From Chitinophagaceae bacterium (GTDB taxonomy: Bacteria > Bacteroidota > Bacteroidia > Chitinophagales > Chitinophagaceae), in assembly GCA_947380605.1 (NCBI GenBank), contig CANCRO010000010.1, positions 1 to 49,066 of the forward strand: a DNA stretch of 49,066 nt, written 5' to 3'. Positions within the stretch are counted from its first letter, which is position 1; every line of letters starts with the position of its first letter. The notes beneath the pieces are model-generated. The model worked only from the letters and a program-made list of their open reading frames with translations, made no database searches and had not been told where the DNA came from. Made by a program: the position numbers and the translations under genes. Below, in pieces: positions 18,948 through 27,631 of this stretch.

Positions 18948-19078
18948 CACCCCCTCTTGTTATTTCCTGATAGATTTTGATGGTTCAACTGTTCCAATTT
19001 TTGGACAGGAATTTGCTTTGTACTTCTTTTATTTTTACAATTCTTACCTACATTTTAGTGCCCTTGGTTTGATGGCAT

Positions 19079-19104
19079 AGGGCATTGTTATTAGCCCTTT
19101 TTTT
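19079..19104 (+). terminator. Weak terminator after the histidine kinase gene
   Basis: A 5-bp stem agggc/gccct (19079-19083 with 19094-19098) with a 10-base loop is followed by seven T. It would separate the kinase transcript from the mraZ region. Confidence 0.45.
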
Positions 19105-19117
19105 ACTGCCTTTTTCG

Positions 19118-19158
19118 TAATCCACAGGTTATACACTTCTATTCACAGCTTATTCACT
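19118..19158 (+). promoter_or_regulatory. Tandem array of four DnaA-box-like sites
   Basis: TAATCCACA (19118), TTATACACT (19129), CTATTCACA (19139) and TTATTCACT (19150) each differ from TTATNCACA at one base. All have the same orientation, with starts 11, 10 and 11 bases apart, which is one helical turn. Such phasing suits side-by-side binding of DnaA or another protein. The opposite strand reads as GTG-core repeats, so MraZ is an alternative ligand. Confidence 0.55.
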
Positions 19159-19210
19159 CCTACAACACCACATATACTGCTTAAACTTATACTGAGTGGG
19201 CATTTCCGCT

Positions 19211-19219
19211 TGTGGATAA
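19211..19219 (-). promoter_or_regulatory. Perfect DnaA box TTATCCACA
   Basis: TGTGGATAA on the plus strand is the exact complement of the high-affinity DnaA box TTATCCACA. It is opposed in orientation to the four-site array 52 bases upstream and is followed by an A/T-rich stretch. Confidence 0.6.
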
Positions 19220-19245
19220 AAATGTTTATATCATTTTAGATGTAA

Positions 19246-19277
19246 AAGTGGGAAAAGGTGTTATTTTGTGGTAATAA
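19246..19277 (+). promoter_or_regulatory. Likely MraZ operator: three GTG repeats at 10-bp spacing
   Basis: GTGGGAAAAG, GTGTTATTTT and GTGGTAATAA follow one another exactly every 10 bases, ending 26 bases before the mraZ ATG. MraZ of E. coli binds TGGGN repeats spaced by 5 bases, and Mycoplasma MraZ binds AAAGTG-type repeats. The first unit here (AAAGTGGG) fits both. This suggests autoregulation of the dcw cluster. Confidence 0.65.
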
Positions 19278-19303
19278 TTGATACATATTAAACAACTTAT
19301 TAA

Positions 19304-19771
19304 ATGATTGGTTTTTTAGGCGAATATGAGGCTACTATGGATGCCAAGGGGCGTTTCCTTTTGCCAGCAGGCTTTAAAAAGCAGCTGTCGGAGGAGGGTG
19401 CAAGCCAATTTGTGATCAATCGGGGCATTGAAGCTTGCCTAAGTTTATATCCCATGCAAAGTTGGGAGCCAATTTTTGCTGAAGTAAGTAAGTTGAATGA
19501 TTTTGACCCTAAGGTTAGACAGTTTCGTAGATATTTTTTAAATGGGGCTACCCAACTAGAGTTGGATACAGCTGGAAGGTTATTAATTCCTAAGGCCTTA
19601 ATGGAATATGCTGGATTAGAAAAAGATGTAGTGCTGGTATCTGCCGTAAATAAAATTGAAATCTGGGATGCAAGTAAGTATAAAATGTTCTTTGAATCTT
19701 TTTCACCAGAGTCCTATAGTAATCTGGCTAATGAAGTGATGAACAAAAATGATGAAAAACTGAAAAGCTGA
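19304..19771 (+). CDS. mraZ: Transcriptional regulator MraZ
   Basis: MraZ is a DNA-binding protein that heads the dcw cluster and represses its own promoter in E. coli. The 155-residue protein has the two expected SpoVT-AbrB-like repeats, each with the D-x-x-G-R motif: MDAKGRFLLP at about residues 12-21 and LDTAGRLLIP at about 86-95. MraZ forms ring-shaped oligomers that bind spaced repeats, and such repeats lie just upstream. Its stop is one base from the rsmH start, so the two are surely co-transcribed. Confidence 0.96.
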   Translation: MIGFLGEYEATMDAKGRFLLPAGFKKQLSEEGASQFVINRGIEACLSLYPMQSWEPIFAEVSKLNDFDPKVRQFRRYFLNGATQLELDTAGRLLIPKALMEYAGLEKDVVLVSAVNKIEIWDASKYKMFFESFSPESYSNLANEVMNKNDEKLKS

Positions 19772-19772
19772 C

Positions 19773-20732
19773 ATGTTGAAAAAAATGCCTACTGACGAAA
19801 GCAATTTACCTCTCCATTCATCAGCGGATCAGTTGGATTATCATATACCCGTTCTACTTCAAGAAACTATCGATGGATTACATGTAAAGGCGGATGGAAT
19901 TTATGTGGATTGCACTTTTGGTGGAGGTGGACATAGCAGGGCTTTATTGGCACAATTAGGTGAAAAGGGAATTCTTGTTGCCTTTGACCAAGATGAAGCG
20001 GCTAGAAAAAACCTTCCCACTGATAGTAGAGTAATTTTTGTTCCACAAAATTTTCGTCATTTGCAACGCTTCTTGCGCCTAAATAAAATTACTCAGGTCG
20101 ATGGCATTTTGGCTGATCTAGGGGTTTCTAGTCATCAATTTGATAAGGCCGATCGTGGATTTTCCATTCGTTTTGATGCCGCACTGGATATGCGAATGGA
20201 TCAGCGACAAAAAACTACCGCAGCAGATATTCTCAAGCAATTTACTGAACTACAGTTACACAAAATGTTGGAACAATATGGTGAAGTTACCAATGCAAAA
20301 ACATTGGCAAAGACAATTGTTCAGCAAAGGGGATTGATGCCCATCAAAACTATCCAACAATTTAAACAAGCTGTGGAGTCTGTAGTTAAAGGGAATCCTC
20401 AAAAATATTTCGCTCAAGTTTTCCAAGCATTAAGAATAGAAGTAAACGATGAAATGGGTGCATTAAAAGAATTATTGCAGCAAACCCCCAGTTTGTTAAA
20501 ATCTGGTGGGAGAATAGCCATTATTACTTTTCATTCATTAGAAGATAGAATGGTGAAGAATTTTTTTAAAACAGGAAGTTTTTCTGAAGAAGTAATGGAT
20601 GACTTATACGGAGATAAACCAGAAAGTCAATTTAAAATCCTTACAAAAAAACCAATCTTACCGACTGATATTGAAACAAGGAGAAATAAAAGATCTAGAA
20701 GTGCGAAACTGAGATTGGTAGAAAAAAAATAG
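19773..20732 (+). CDS. rsmH: 16S rRNA (cytosine-1402-N4)-methyltransferase RsmH
   Basis: RsmH (MraW) methylates N4 of C1402 in the 16S rRNA decoding centre using S-adenosylmethionine. The 319-residue protein shows HIPVLLQETIDGL, the SAM motif DCTFGGGGHSRALL, DGILADLGVSSHQFD, the dimerisation-side FSIRFDAALDMRMD, and the C-terminal ITFHSLEDRMVKNFF. Its length is normal. ATG 19773 directly follows the mraZ stop; a second ATG four codons on is possible. Fifty-three bases separate it from ftsL. Confidence 0.97.
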   Translation: MLKKMPTDESNLPLHSSADQLDYHIPVLLQETIDGLHVKADGIYVDCTFGGGGHSRALLAQLGEKGILVAFDQDEAARKNLPTDSRVIFVPQNFRHLQRFLRLNKITQVDGILADLGVSSHQFDKADRGFSIRFDAALDMRMDQRQKTTAADILKQFTELQLHKMLEQYGEVTNAKTLAKTIVQQRGLMPIKTIQQFKQAVESVVKGNPQKYFAQVFQALRIEVNDEMGALKELLQQTPSLLKSGGRIAIITFHSLEDRMVKNFFKTGSFSEEVMDDLYGDKPESQFKILTKKPILPTDIETRRNKRSRSAKLRLVEKK

Positions 20733-20785
20733 TCACTGTAATAGTTTTTCAACCACTAGTAACTAGTGATGCATATTTAATAAAA

Positions 20786-21130
20786 ATGTTTGAAGATAAG
20801 TATATACAGAAGGAAGAGCCGATTGCGGTGAAAAGGGATTGGAAAATTATTCTAAGCCATAAGTGGGTGGTTAAGAATATTCCCTTCTTTCTTTTCTTGG
20901 CTGTTTTAGCGGTGTTGTATATCTATAATGGCCATCATTCTGACAAGTTAATTAGAAAGATGGGGGAAACAGAAAAGCATATTAAGGAGTTAGAGTTTGA
21001 ATTTAAAACAATTAAGAGTGAGGTTATTTTCAGAAGTAAAGCGAGTGAATTAATAAAAGCAGTAGAGCCGCTGGGGTTAAAAGAAATGACAACCGCCCCA
21101 GTTATTTTATTGCAAGGTAAATCAGAGTAG
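20786..21130 (+). CDS. ftsL: FtsL-like cell division protein
   Basis: This 114-residue bitopic membrane protein sits where ftsL is found in dcw clusters. It has a basic N-terminal cytosolic segment, one transmembrane helix at about residues 33-51 (IPFFLFLAVLAVLYIY), and a periplasmic coiled-coil-like stretch (MGETEKHIKELEFEFKTIKSE). FtsL bridges FtsQ/FtsB to the FtsW-FtsI synthase. Sequence similarity to E. coli FtsL is too low to see; the call rests on position, size and topology, as for the Bacteroidota FtsL-like family. Confidence 0.88.
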   Translation: MFEDKYIQKEEPIAVKRDWKIILSHKWVVKNIPFFLFLAVLAVLYIYNGHHSDKLIRKMGETEKHIKELEFEFKTIKSEVIFRSKASELIKAVEPLGLKEMTTAPVILLQGKSE

Positions 21131-21228
21131 TAGAGGTTGTGAGGCAATTGTATTAAATGAAATGCCAAGCGGTATAGTAAAATTAAAAAGTATTCTAAAA
21201 TAATAAGCGAGCTAAAAATATAAAGGTA

Positions 21229-23355
21229 TTGGATATTAAAAAAGACATATTGTGGCGAGTATATCTCTGTTTTATAGGGATCATATTACTGGGTGCAGTT
21301 GTATTAGGCAGAGCTTTTTTCTTACAACAGGTTCAAGGAGCTTATTGGAAAAGTATGGGAGATAGTCTGCATTTAAAATATGTTCCACTTGTTGCTGAGA
21401 GAGGAACTATTTTTAGTGAGGATGGAAATATGTTAAGTACTTCTATTCCAATTTTTGATGTTTACGTAGATTTTGGGGCGGATGGCCTAAGAGAAAAGAA
21501 TGGAAAACGTTTCAAACAATATTCGGACACCTTGAGTAGCTGTTTGGCCAATCTTTTTAAAGATAAAACTAAGGAAGACTATTTGAATGAACTTCAATTG
21601 GCCTATAAGAATGTAGATCGTTATTATACACTTAAGAAGAAAATTACCTTTTTAGAATATGAGCAGTTGAGAGAATTTCCTTTAGTAAAATTGGGAAGGA
21701 ATAAAAGTGGTTTTATGATTGACCCGCGTGATAAGCGAATCAATCCATATGCATTGTTGGCTAGTAGAACCATCGGTTTATCAAGAGATAATGCGAAGTT
21801 GAATGTGGGTCTTGAACAGAGTTATGACAGTTTATTACGTGGTAGAACTGGTCAGCGATTGATGCGTTATATCGCGGGGGCTTATATGCCAGTTGAAGGT
21901 GCTGAGGTAGAGCCTGAAAATGGAAAAGATATTATCACCACGCTGGATACTTACATACAGGACATTACTGAAAGTGCATTGATGAAGATGATGGTGGATA
22001 ATAATTCTAATCATGGTACTGCCATAGTGATGGAAACCGCAACTGGTAAGATTAAAGCAATAGCAAACCTAGGTAAACAACCCGATGGGACTTATGTAGA
22101 AGATTTAAATTATGGTATTGCGAAGGCTACTGAGCCGGGTTCTATTTTTAAACTCGCTACCTTATTAAGTTTGATTGAAGATAAGTATGTGACTAAAAAT
22201 TCAATCGTGGATTGTGAGGGTGGTGCTAAATCTTTTTACGGATTAAAAATTAAAGATGCGCATTTGGGAGCAGGTTCAATTACTGTTAAAGATGCATTTT
22301 CTGCAAGTAGTAATGTTGCTTTTGCAAAATTAGCCGATCAGTATTATCATAATGACCCTTCAAAATTCTTAGCTCACTTACATCATTTACGTTTAGATAC
22401 TTTAACAGGTATTGATATTACTGCTGCCTCTGCAAGACCAACCATTAAAAGTCCAAAAAATAGAAGCTGGTCAAAAACTACTATTCCTTATATGGCGCAT
22501 GGGTATGAGGAACTACTTACTCCTTTGCACCTTCTGATGGTATACAATGCTGTTGCTAATAATGGAACTATGATGCAGCCCTATTTGGTTAATTCAGTGA
22601 ATCAATATGGAGTAGAAGTAAAAAGAATTTTACCAAAGGTGTTGGTAAATAAAATATGTAGTGATGAAACGCTTGCACAATTAAAAGAGTGCTTGAAAGC
22701 AGTGGTAGATAGTGTGCACGGAACAGGACATAAAGTATTATATGATACGAATTATTCTATTTCTGGAAAAACCGGAACTGCAGTAACTGCATTGGATAAT
22801 CGTGGGTATAATAAAGGCAATAAAATTTATCAAGCCTCTTTCATGGGCTATTTCCCGTCAGAAAAGCCAGCTTATACCATCGCTATAGTTATTCAAAATA
22901 GTGCCCAATCAAAATTGATATACGGTGCAGATGTTTCTGGTAAAGTATTTAAGGAAATAAGTGATAAGATTTATGCTCGTTATTTAAGTCATCAAAAATT
23001 TAAAAGAAGTCTAACTCCTGATACTTTACAATATCGTTATTATGGAATGAAAAATGAATTGAATTCAATTTTCAGCCAATTGAATTTGCCCTTTGTAGAT
23101 TCTGCCATTGGAGGATATTGGAGAACGATGCAGATGAAAGATAATGCAGCAGTTTTCAATTTGCCAGAATCAGCTAATACCGATGCTTTAGTTATTCCTA
23201 GTGTAGTGGGTATGGGTTTAAAGGATGCGGTGTACTTAATGGAAAACAAGGGATTGAAGGTAATGGCTACAGGAAGAGGAAGGGTTTTTAGTCAATCAAT
23301 AGAAGCAGGCACTTCATTTATTAAAGGACAAACCGTAACACTATTTTTAAATTGA
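21229..23355 (+). CDS. ftsI: Septal penicillin-binding protein (FtsI/SpoVD type) with C-terminal PASTA domain
   Basis: This class B transpeptidase crosslinks septal peptidoglycan with FtsW. The 708 residues include an N-terminal transmembrane anchor (about 9-32), a dimerisation/pedestal domain, and a transpeptidase domain with S305-x-x-K308 (GSIFKLATL), S360-S361-N362 (ASSNVAFAK) and K514-T515-G516 (SGKTGTAVT). One PASTA domain covers about residues 645-708 (IPSVVGMGLKDAVYLMENKG). The start must be a TTG at 21229: no upstream in-frame ATG exists before a stop, and the next ATG would remove the membrane anchor. An AAAGG lies just upstream. It overlaps murE by 4 bases. Confidence 0.95.
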   Translation: MDIKKDILWRVYLCFIGIILLGAVVLGRAFFLQQVQGAYWKSMGDSLHLKYVPLVAERGTIFSEDGNMLSTSIPIFDVYVDFGADGLREKNGKRFKQYSDTLSSCLANLFKDKTKEDYLNELQLAYKNVDRYYTLKKKITFLEYEQLREFPLVKLGRNKSGFMIDPRDKRINPYALLASRTIGLSRDNAKLNVGLEQSYDSLLRGRTGQRLMRYIAGAYMPVEGAEVEPENGKDIITTLDTYIQDITESALMKMMVDNNSNHGTAIVMETATGKIKAIANLGKQPDGTYVEDLNYGIAKATEPGSIFKLATLLSLIEDKYVTKNSIVDCEGGAKSFYGLKIKDAHLGAGSITVKDAFSASSNVAFAKLADQYYHNDPSKFLAHLHHLRLDTLTGIDITAASARPTIKSPKNRSWSKTTIPYMAHGYEELLTPLHLLMVYNAVANNGTMMQPYLVNSVNQYGVEVKRILPKVLVNKICSDETLAQLKECLKAVVDSVHGTGHKVLYDTNYSISGKTGTAVTALDNRGYNKGNKIYQASFMGYFPSEKPAYTIAIVIQNSAQSKLIYGADVSGKVFKEISDKIYARYLSHQKFKRSLTPDTLQYRYYGMKNELNSIFSQLNLPFVDSAIGGYWRTMQMKDNAAVFNLPESANTDALVIPSVVGMGLKDAVYLMENKGLKVMATGRGRVFSQSIEAGTSFIKGQTVTLFLN

Positions 23356-24815
23356 TATTAGCAGATCTACTATATAAAGTTAGCATTAGAGCGGTATTGG
23401 GTAATACTAATATCGAGGTGAATGATTTACAAATCGATTCAAGAAAAGTTTGTGACGCTAGTTGTTTTATAGCCATCAAGGGTAGCGTTATTGATGGACA
23501 TCAGTTTATTGATACTGCAATTAAAAATGGTGCAAAGGCGATTTTATGTGAGGTGCTTCCTAGTGAAGTGAGTGACAAAGTTACTTATGTACAGGTTCAA
23601 AATAGTGCTATAGCTATTGGTTTTATTAGTCATAATTTTTATGGAGCGCCTTCAGAAAAGATCAAGTTGGTAGGGGTTACAGGTACTAATGGTAAAACAA
23701 CTATTGTTACGCTGTTATGGAAATTATTTAGTGCATTAGGAAATAAATGTGGCTTGATTAGTACTATACAAAATCAAATTGGAGATACCGTTTTAGTTTC
23801 TACTCATACTACTCCGGATGCCATTAGCATAAATTCATTATTGCGTAAAATGGTAGATGCAGGCTGCCAATACGTTTTCATGGAATGTAGTAGTCATGCT
23901 ATTCATCAGCATCGTATTGCAGGATTACAATTTGCTGGAGCACTTTTTAGTAATATCAGTCACGACCATCTTGATTATCATTCAACTTTTGATGAATATA
24001 TCAGCGTAAAAAAATCTTGGTTTGATGGACTTTCTTCTACTGCATTTGCTATTAGTAATGCAGATGATAAAAGAGGAAGAGTAATGCTACAGAATACCTT
24101 AGCGAAGAAATATTATTATAGTCTTACAACAATGGCAGATTGTAAAGGAAAGATTCTTGATAATAGTTTGAGTGGTTTACATATGGTGGTAAATGATATC
24201 GACGTTTATTTTAGAATGATTGGTGAGTTTAATGCGTATAATTTATTAGCAGTATTTGAAGCTGCAGTTTGTTTGGGACAAGATAAAAATTTGATTTTAC
24301 AATTGCTGAGCAGTTTGGATGGTGCTGAAGGAAGATTTGATTATATGGTAAGTAGCCGGGATAAAATAATTGGCATTATAGATTATGCTCATACGCCTGA
24401 TGCTTTATTGAATGTATTGGCTACGATTAAAAAATTACGTCAGGGTAATGAGCGAATTATAACAGTAGTGGGATGTGGTGGTGATAGAGATAAAACCAAG
24501 CGTCCAATGATGGCGGCAGTGGCCTGTGAATATAGTGATCAAGTAATTTTTACATCTGATAATCCAAGAACTGAAGATCCTCTTGAAATTTTACATGAAA
24601 TGGAATTAGGCGTAAATGTAGTAGCTAGAAAAAAGTATATCACTATCGCCGATAGAAAGGAAGCGATCAAAACAGCTGTAAGGCTTGCTTTAAAAGAAGA
24701 TATCATTTTAGTGGCAGGGAAAGGACATGAGAAATACCAGGAGATTCAATCAATAAAATATGATTTTGATGACAAGCAGTTATTGAATGAAATGTTTGAA
24801 TTGATGGAGAAATAG
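23352..24815 (+). CDS. murE: UDP-MurNAc-tripeptide synthetase MurE (meso-diaminopimelate adding)
   Basis: MurE adds the third stem-peptide residue to UDP-MurNAc-L-Ala-D-Glu, using ATP. The 487-residue protein has the N-terminal binding segment NDLQIDSRKVCDASCFIAI, the P-loop GVTGTNGKTTIVTLLW, SSHAIHQHRI and SNISHDHLDYH. DNPR at residues 403-406 (SDNPRTEDP) is the motif linked to meso-diaminopimelate selection, so the peptidoglycan is probably of the mDAP type. The start is TTG within TTGA, overlapping the ftsI stop, a sign of translational coupling; no nearby ATG could replace it. Confidence 0.96.
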   Translation: MILADLLYKVSIRAVLGNTNIEVNDLQIDSRKVCDASCFIAIKGSVIDGHQFIDTAIKNGAKAILCEVLPSEVSDKVTYVQVQNSAIAIGFISHNFYGAPSEKIKLVGVTGTNGKTTIVTLLWKLFSALGNKCGLISTIQNQIGDTVLVSTHTTPDAISINSLLRKMVDAGCQYVFMECSSHAIHQHRIAGLQFAGALFSNISHDHLDYHSTFDEYISVKKSWFDGLSSTAFAISNADDKRGRVMLQNTLAKKYYYSLTTMADCKGKILDNSLSGLHMVVNDIDVYFRMIGEFNAYNLLAVFEAAVCLGQDKNLILQLLSSLDGAEGRFDYMVSSRDKIIGIIDYAHTPDALLNVLATIKKLRQGNERIITVVGCGGDRDKTKRPMMAAVACEYSDQVIFTSDNPRTEDPLEILHEMELGVNVVARKKYITIADRKEAIKTAVRLALKEDIILVAGKGHEKYQEIQSIKYDFDDKQLLNEMFELMEK

Positions 24816-24889
24816 TTGAGTTAGTTGAACAAAGAGAGGTGGAGTGTAGAAATAAATTTTAAAAGTAATAAAAGAGCAAATTTAAAAAT

Positions 24890-26206
24890 ATGCTGTATCA
24901 TTTATTTCATTGGCTTACTGAATCGGGATATAAATTTCCTGGAAGTAAATTATTTGCCTTTATTACTTTTCGTGTGATGTTGGCAGTTATTTTAAGTCTA
25001 TTCATCACGACAGTATATGGTAAAAAATTAATTGCGTTTCTTCAAAAAAAGCAGTTAGGAGAAACGGTTAGAGAATTAGGTTTAGCGGGTGAGCAGCAAA
25101 AAAAAGGAACTCCTACAATGGGAGGACTCATCATCATTTTAGCTATTTTAATACCTACTTTATTATTGGCAAACCTCGACAAAGTATACATCCGCTTGAT
25201 GTTGCTTTGTACTGTTTGGTTAGGAACGATTGGGTTTATTGATGATTATTTAAAAATTCGCTCTAAGCGTCTTGCACTTGCTAAAGGCGCTGATTACAAA
25301 AAAAGCAATAGTGACGGATTGGCTGGACGATTTAAAATATTTGGTCAGGTTATGTTGGGAATCATTGTGGGTGCTACGCTATATTTTACTCAAAGTGTAG
25401 TGGTGCAAAGAGAAGTGTATAATCCTGATTTTTCTTTAGTGAAAGACTCTGTATTGAGACCAGGTGAAAAATTAATGAGCGATAGTTTTAATGTAGTAGC
25501 GATCGATGGCAAAAAACATCTTTTTGTAAAAGTTAAATCTCCTATCACTACTATTCCTTTTGTGAAAACGCATGAATTTAACTATGCCAAATTATTACCT
25601 AAGAACCTTCAAGACTATACCTATATACTTTATATCCTTATTGTAATATTTATTGTAACTGCGGTAAGCAATGGTGCTAATATAACTGATGGCTTAGATG
25701 GTTTAGCAACCGGTGTAAGTGCTATTATTGGAATTAGTCTGGGAATTTTTGCATACGTGAGTGGTAATATAAAGTTTGCAGAATACCTCAATATAATGTA
25801 CATCCCTAATCTAGGAGAGTTATCAATTTTTATTGCTGCATTTGTTGGTGCATGTATCGGTTTTCTTTGGTACAATTCTTATCCTGCGCAAGTTTTTATG
25901 GGAGATACGGGTAGTCTTGCCTTGGGTGGCATCATCGCTGCATTAGCAATTATTGTTCGTAAAGAATTATTGATTCCAATTTTTTGCGGAGTTTTTTTGA
26001 TAGAAAATTTAAGTGTAATGATTCAGGTAGCCTATTTTAAATATACGAAGCGAAAGTATGGCGAAGGGCGAAGGGTATTTTTAATGAGCCCACTGCATCA
26101 TCATTATCAAAAGTTAGGGTATCATGAAAGTAAAATTGCAGTTAGATTTTGGATTGTTACAATTCTATGTGTAGTAGTAGCAATAGTTACATTGAAATTG
26201 AGATAA
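24890..26206 (+). CDS. mraY: Phospho-N-acetylmuramoyl-pentapeptide transferase MraY
   Basis: MraY moves phospho-MurNAc-pentapeptide onto undecaprenyl phosphate to form lipid I. The 438-residue polytopic protein has [24 protein letters not shown] (Asp pair), [27 protein letters not shown] and the [13 protein letters not shown] histidine motif. It is longer than E. coli MraY (360). The extra part is an about 75-residue segment at roughly residues 175-240, between transmembrane helices after [14 protein letters not shown]. This insert appears typical of Bacteroidota MraY, though its role is unknown. Six bases separate it from murD. Confidence 0.97.
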   Translation: MLYHLFHWLTESGYKFPGSKLFAFITFRVMLAVILSLFITTVYGKKLIAFLQKKQLGETVRELGLAGEQQKKGTPTMGGLIIILAILIPTLLLANLDKVYIRLMLLCTVWLGTIGFIDDYLKIRSKRLALAKGADYKKSNSDGLAGRFKIFGQVMLGIIVGATLYFTQSVVVQREVYNPDFSLVKDSVLRPGEKLMSDSFNVVAIDGKKHLFVKVKSPITTIPFVKTHEFNYAKLLPKNLQDYTYILYILIVIFIVTAVSNGANITDGLDGLATGVSAIIGISLGIFAYVSGNIKFAEYLNIMYIPNLGELSIFIAAFVGACIGFLWYNSYPAQVFMGDTGSLALGGIIAALAIIVRKELLIPIFCGVFLIENLSVMIQVAYFKYTKRKYGEGRRVFLMSPLHHHYQKLGYHESKIAVRFWIVTILCVVVAIVTLKLR

Positions 26207-26212
26207 AAAAGG

Positions 26213-27553
26213 ATGAAGAAAAAATTAGTCATATTAGGAGCGGGTGAAAGTGGTGTTGGCACTGCTCTATTGGCTATGAAGCAAGGGTATGAAGTATTTG
26301 TAAGTGATGGTGGGAAAATAAAAGAAGAGTATAAAAATGAATTGAAAACCAATGGGATTGACTTTGAAGAATTAGGGCATGCAGAAGAAAAGATTCTCAA
26401 TGCAGATGAAGTAATGAAAAGTCCAGGTATTCCCGAAAAAAATGAATTAGTAAAAAAAATAAGACAAAAAGGAATTTCTATTATCAGTGAAATTGAATTT
26501 GCTTTTAGGTATAAGGGGGATAGTAGAATAATTGCTATAACGGGTAGTAATGGAAAAACCACCACCACTTCACTTACATGGCATATTTGTAAAAATGCAG
26601 GAATGGATTGTGCAATGGTTGGAAATATTGGATACTCTTTTGCAAGACAATTGGCTCTTGATCCAAAATCTTTATATGTGATAGAGATTAGTTCTTTTCA
26701 ATTAGATGATATAAAAACTTTTCGTCCAGATGTGGCGATACTGACCAATATCACTGAAGACCATTTGGATAGGTATGATTATAAAATGCAAAACTATGTA
26801 GATAGTAAGTTTAGGATAGTAGAAAATCAGCAGGTCAACGATGTGTTCATTTTCAATTTAGATGATACAATTACTAATCAAAATATAAATAAATATTCCA
26901 TTCAATCAACTTTATATCCCATTACAATGAGTAAAGAACTACCACAGGGTGCGTACCTGACAAACGCTCAGATGTACTTAAAATGGAAAGCGGAGGAAAT
27001 GCATATGAGCATAGAAGATTTTGCTTTGAAAGGAAAACACAACCAGTATAACAGTATGGCTGCAAGTTTAGGGGCTACGGCTGTTGGCATTAAAAAAGAA
27101 ATTATCAGAGAGTCTCTACAAACTTTCCAAAGTTTAGAACACCGCATGGAGCCAGTGGCTAAAATAAAGGGGGTCCAATTTATTAATGATTCAAAAGCTA
27201 CTAATGTTAATAGTACTTGGTTTGCATTAGAGAGTATTGATAAGCCAACCATTCTAATATTGGGTGGAGTAGATAAGGGTAACGATTACTCGCTTTTAAA
27301 TGATTTAGTTAAAGAAAAAGTTAAAGCCATCGTTTGCATGGGGGTTGATAATCGTAAGATACATGAAGCTTTTGGAGATATTGTTTCATTAATTGTTAAT
27401 GCAAGTTCTGCTGAGGAGGCGGTAAAAGCGGCATTTCATTTTTCGGATAAGGGAGATGTTGTTTTGCTAAGTCCAGCCTGCGCAAGTTTTGATCTTTTTA
27501 AAAACTATGAGGATAGAGGAAATCAATTTAAGCATGCTGTAAAAAATTTATAA
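26213..27553 (+). CDS. murD: UDP-MurNAc-L-alanine:D-glutamate ligase MurD
   Basis: MurD adds D-glutamate to UDP-MurNAc-L-Ala. The 446-residue protein has the N-terminal Rossmann start KKLVILGAGESGVGTALLA, the ATP-binding ITGSNGKTTTTS (P-loop about residues 111-117), EISSFQLDDI, NITEDHLDRYD, the NDSKATN motif and the C-terminal LLSPACASFDLFKNYEDRG, which is diagnostic for MurD. An AAGG lies six bases before its ATG. It lies tightly between mraY and ftsW. Confidence 0.97.
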   Translation: MKKKLVILGAGESGVGTALLAMKQGYEVFVSDGGKIKEEYKNELKTNGIDFEELGHAEEKILNADEVMKSPGIPEKNELVKKIRQKGISIISEIEFAFRYKGDSRIIAITGSNGKTTTTSLTWHICKNAGMDCAMVGNIGYSFARQLALDPKSLYVIEISSFQLDDIKTFRPDVAILTNITEDHLDRYDYKMQNYVDSKFRIVENQQVNDVFIFNLDDTITNQNINKYSIQSTLYPITMSKELPQGAYLTNAQMYLKWKAEEMHMSIEDFALKGKHNQYNSMAASLGATAVGIKKEIIRESLQTFQSLEHRMEPVAKIKGVQFINDSKATNVNSTWFALESIDKPTILILGGVDKGNDYSLLNDLVKEKVKAIVCMGVDNRKIHEAFGDIVSLIVNASSAEEAVKAAFHFSDKGDVVLLSPACASFDLFKNYEDRGNQFKHAVKNL

Positions 27554-27631
27554 GAAAATCTAGTTCGATGCCTATTGGCAAAGAATAAAAATAAAAAAGT
27601 CAATCAATCTCCAACTAGTAGGAGAAAAAAT

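Larger units (their letters stand above)
18948..19303. other. Gene-free region before mraZ with clustered regulatory signals
   Basis: These 356 bases hold no convincing gene. In order there are a bulged inverted repeat (18989-19008), a T-rich stretch (about 19010-19057), a weak terminator (19079-19104), four tandem DnaA-box-like 9-mers (19118-19158), a perfect inverted DnaA box (19211-19219), a 29-base stretch with 25 A/T (19219-19247), and three GTG repeats (19248-19277). Confidence 0.7.
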
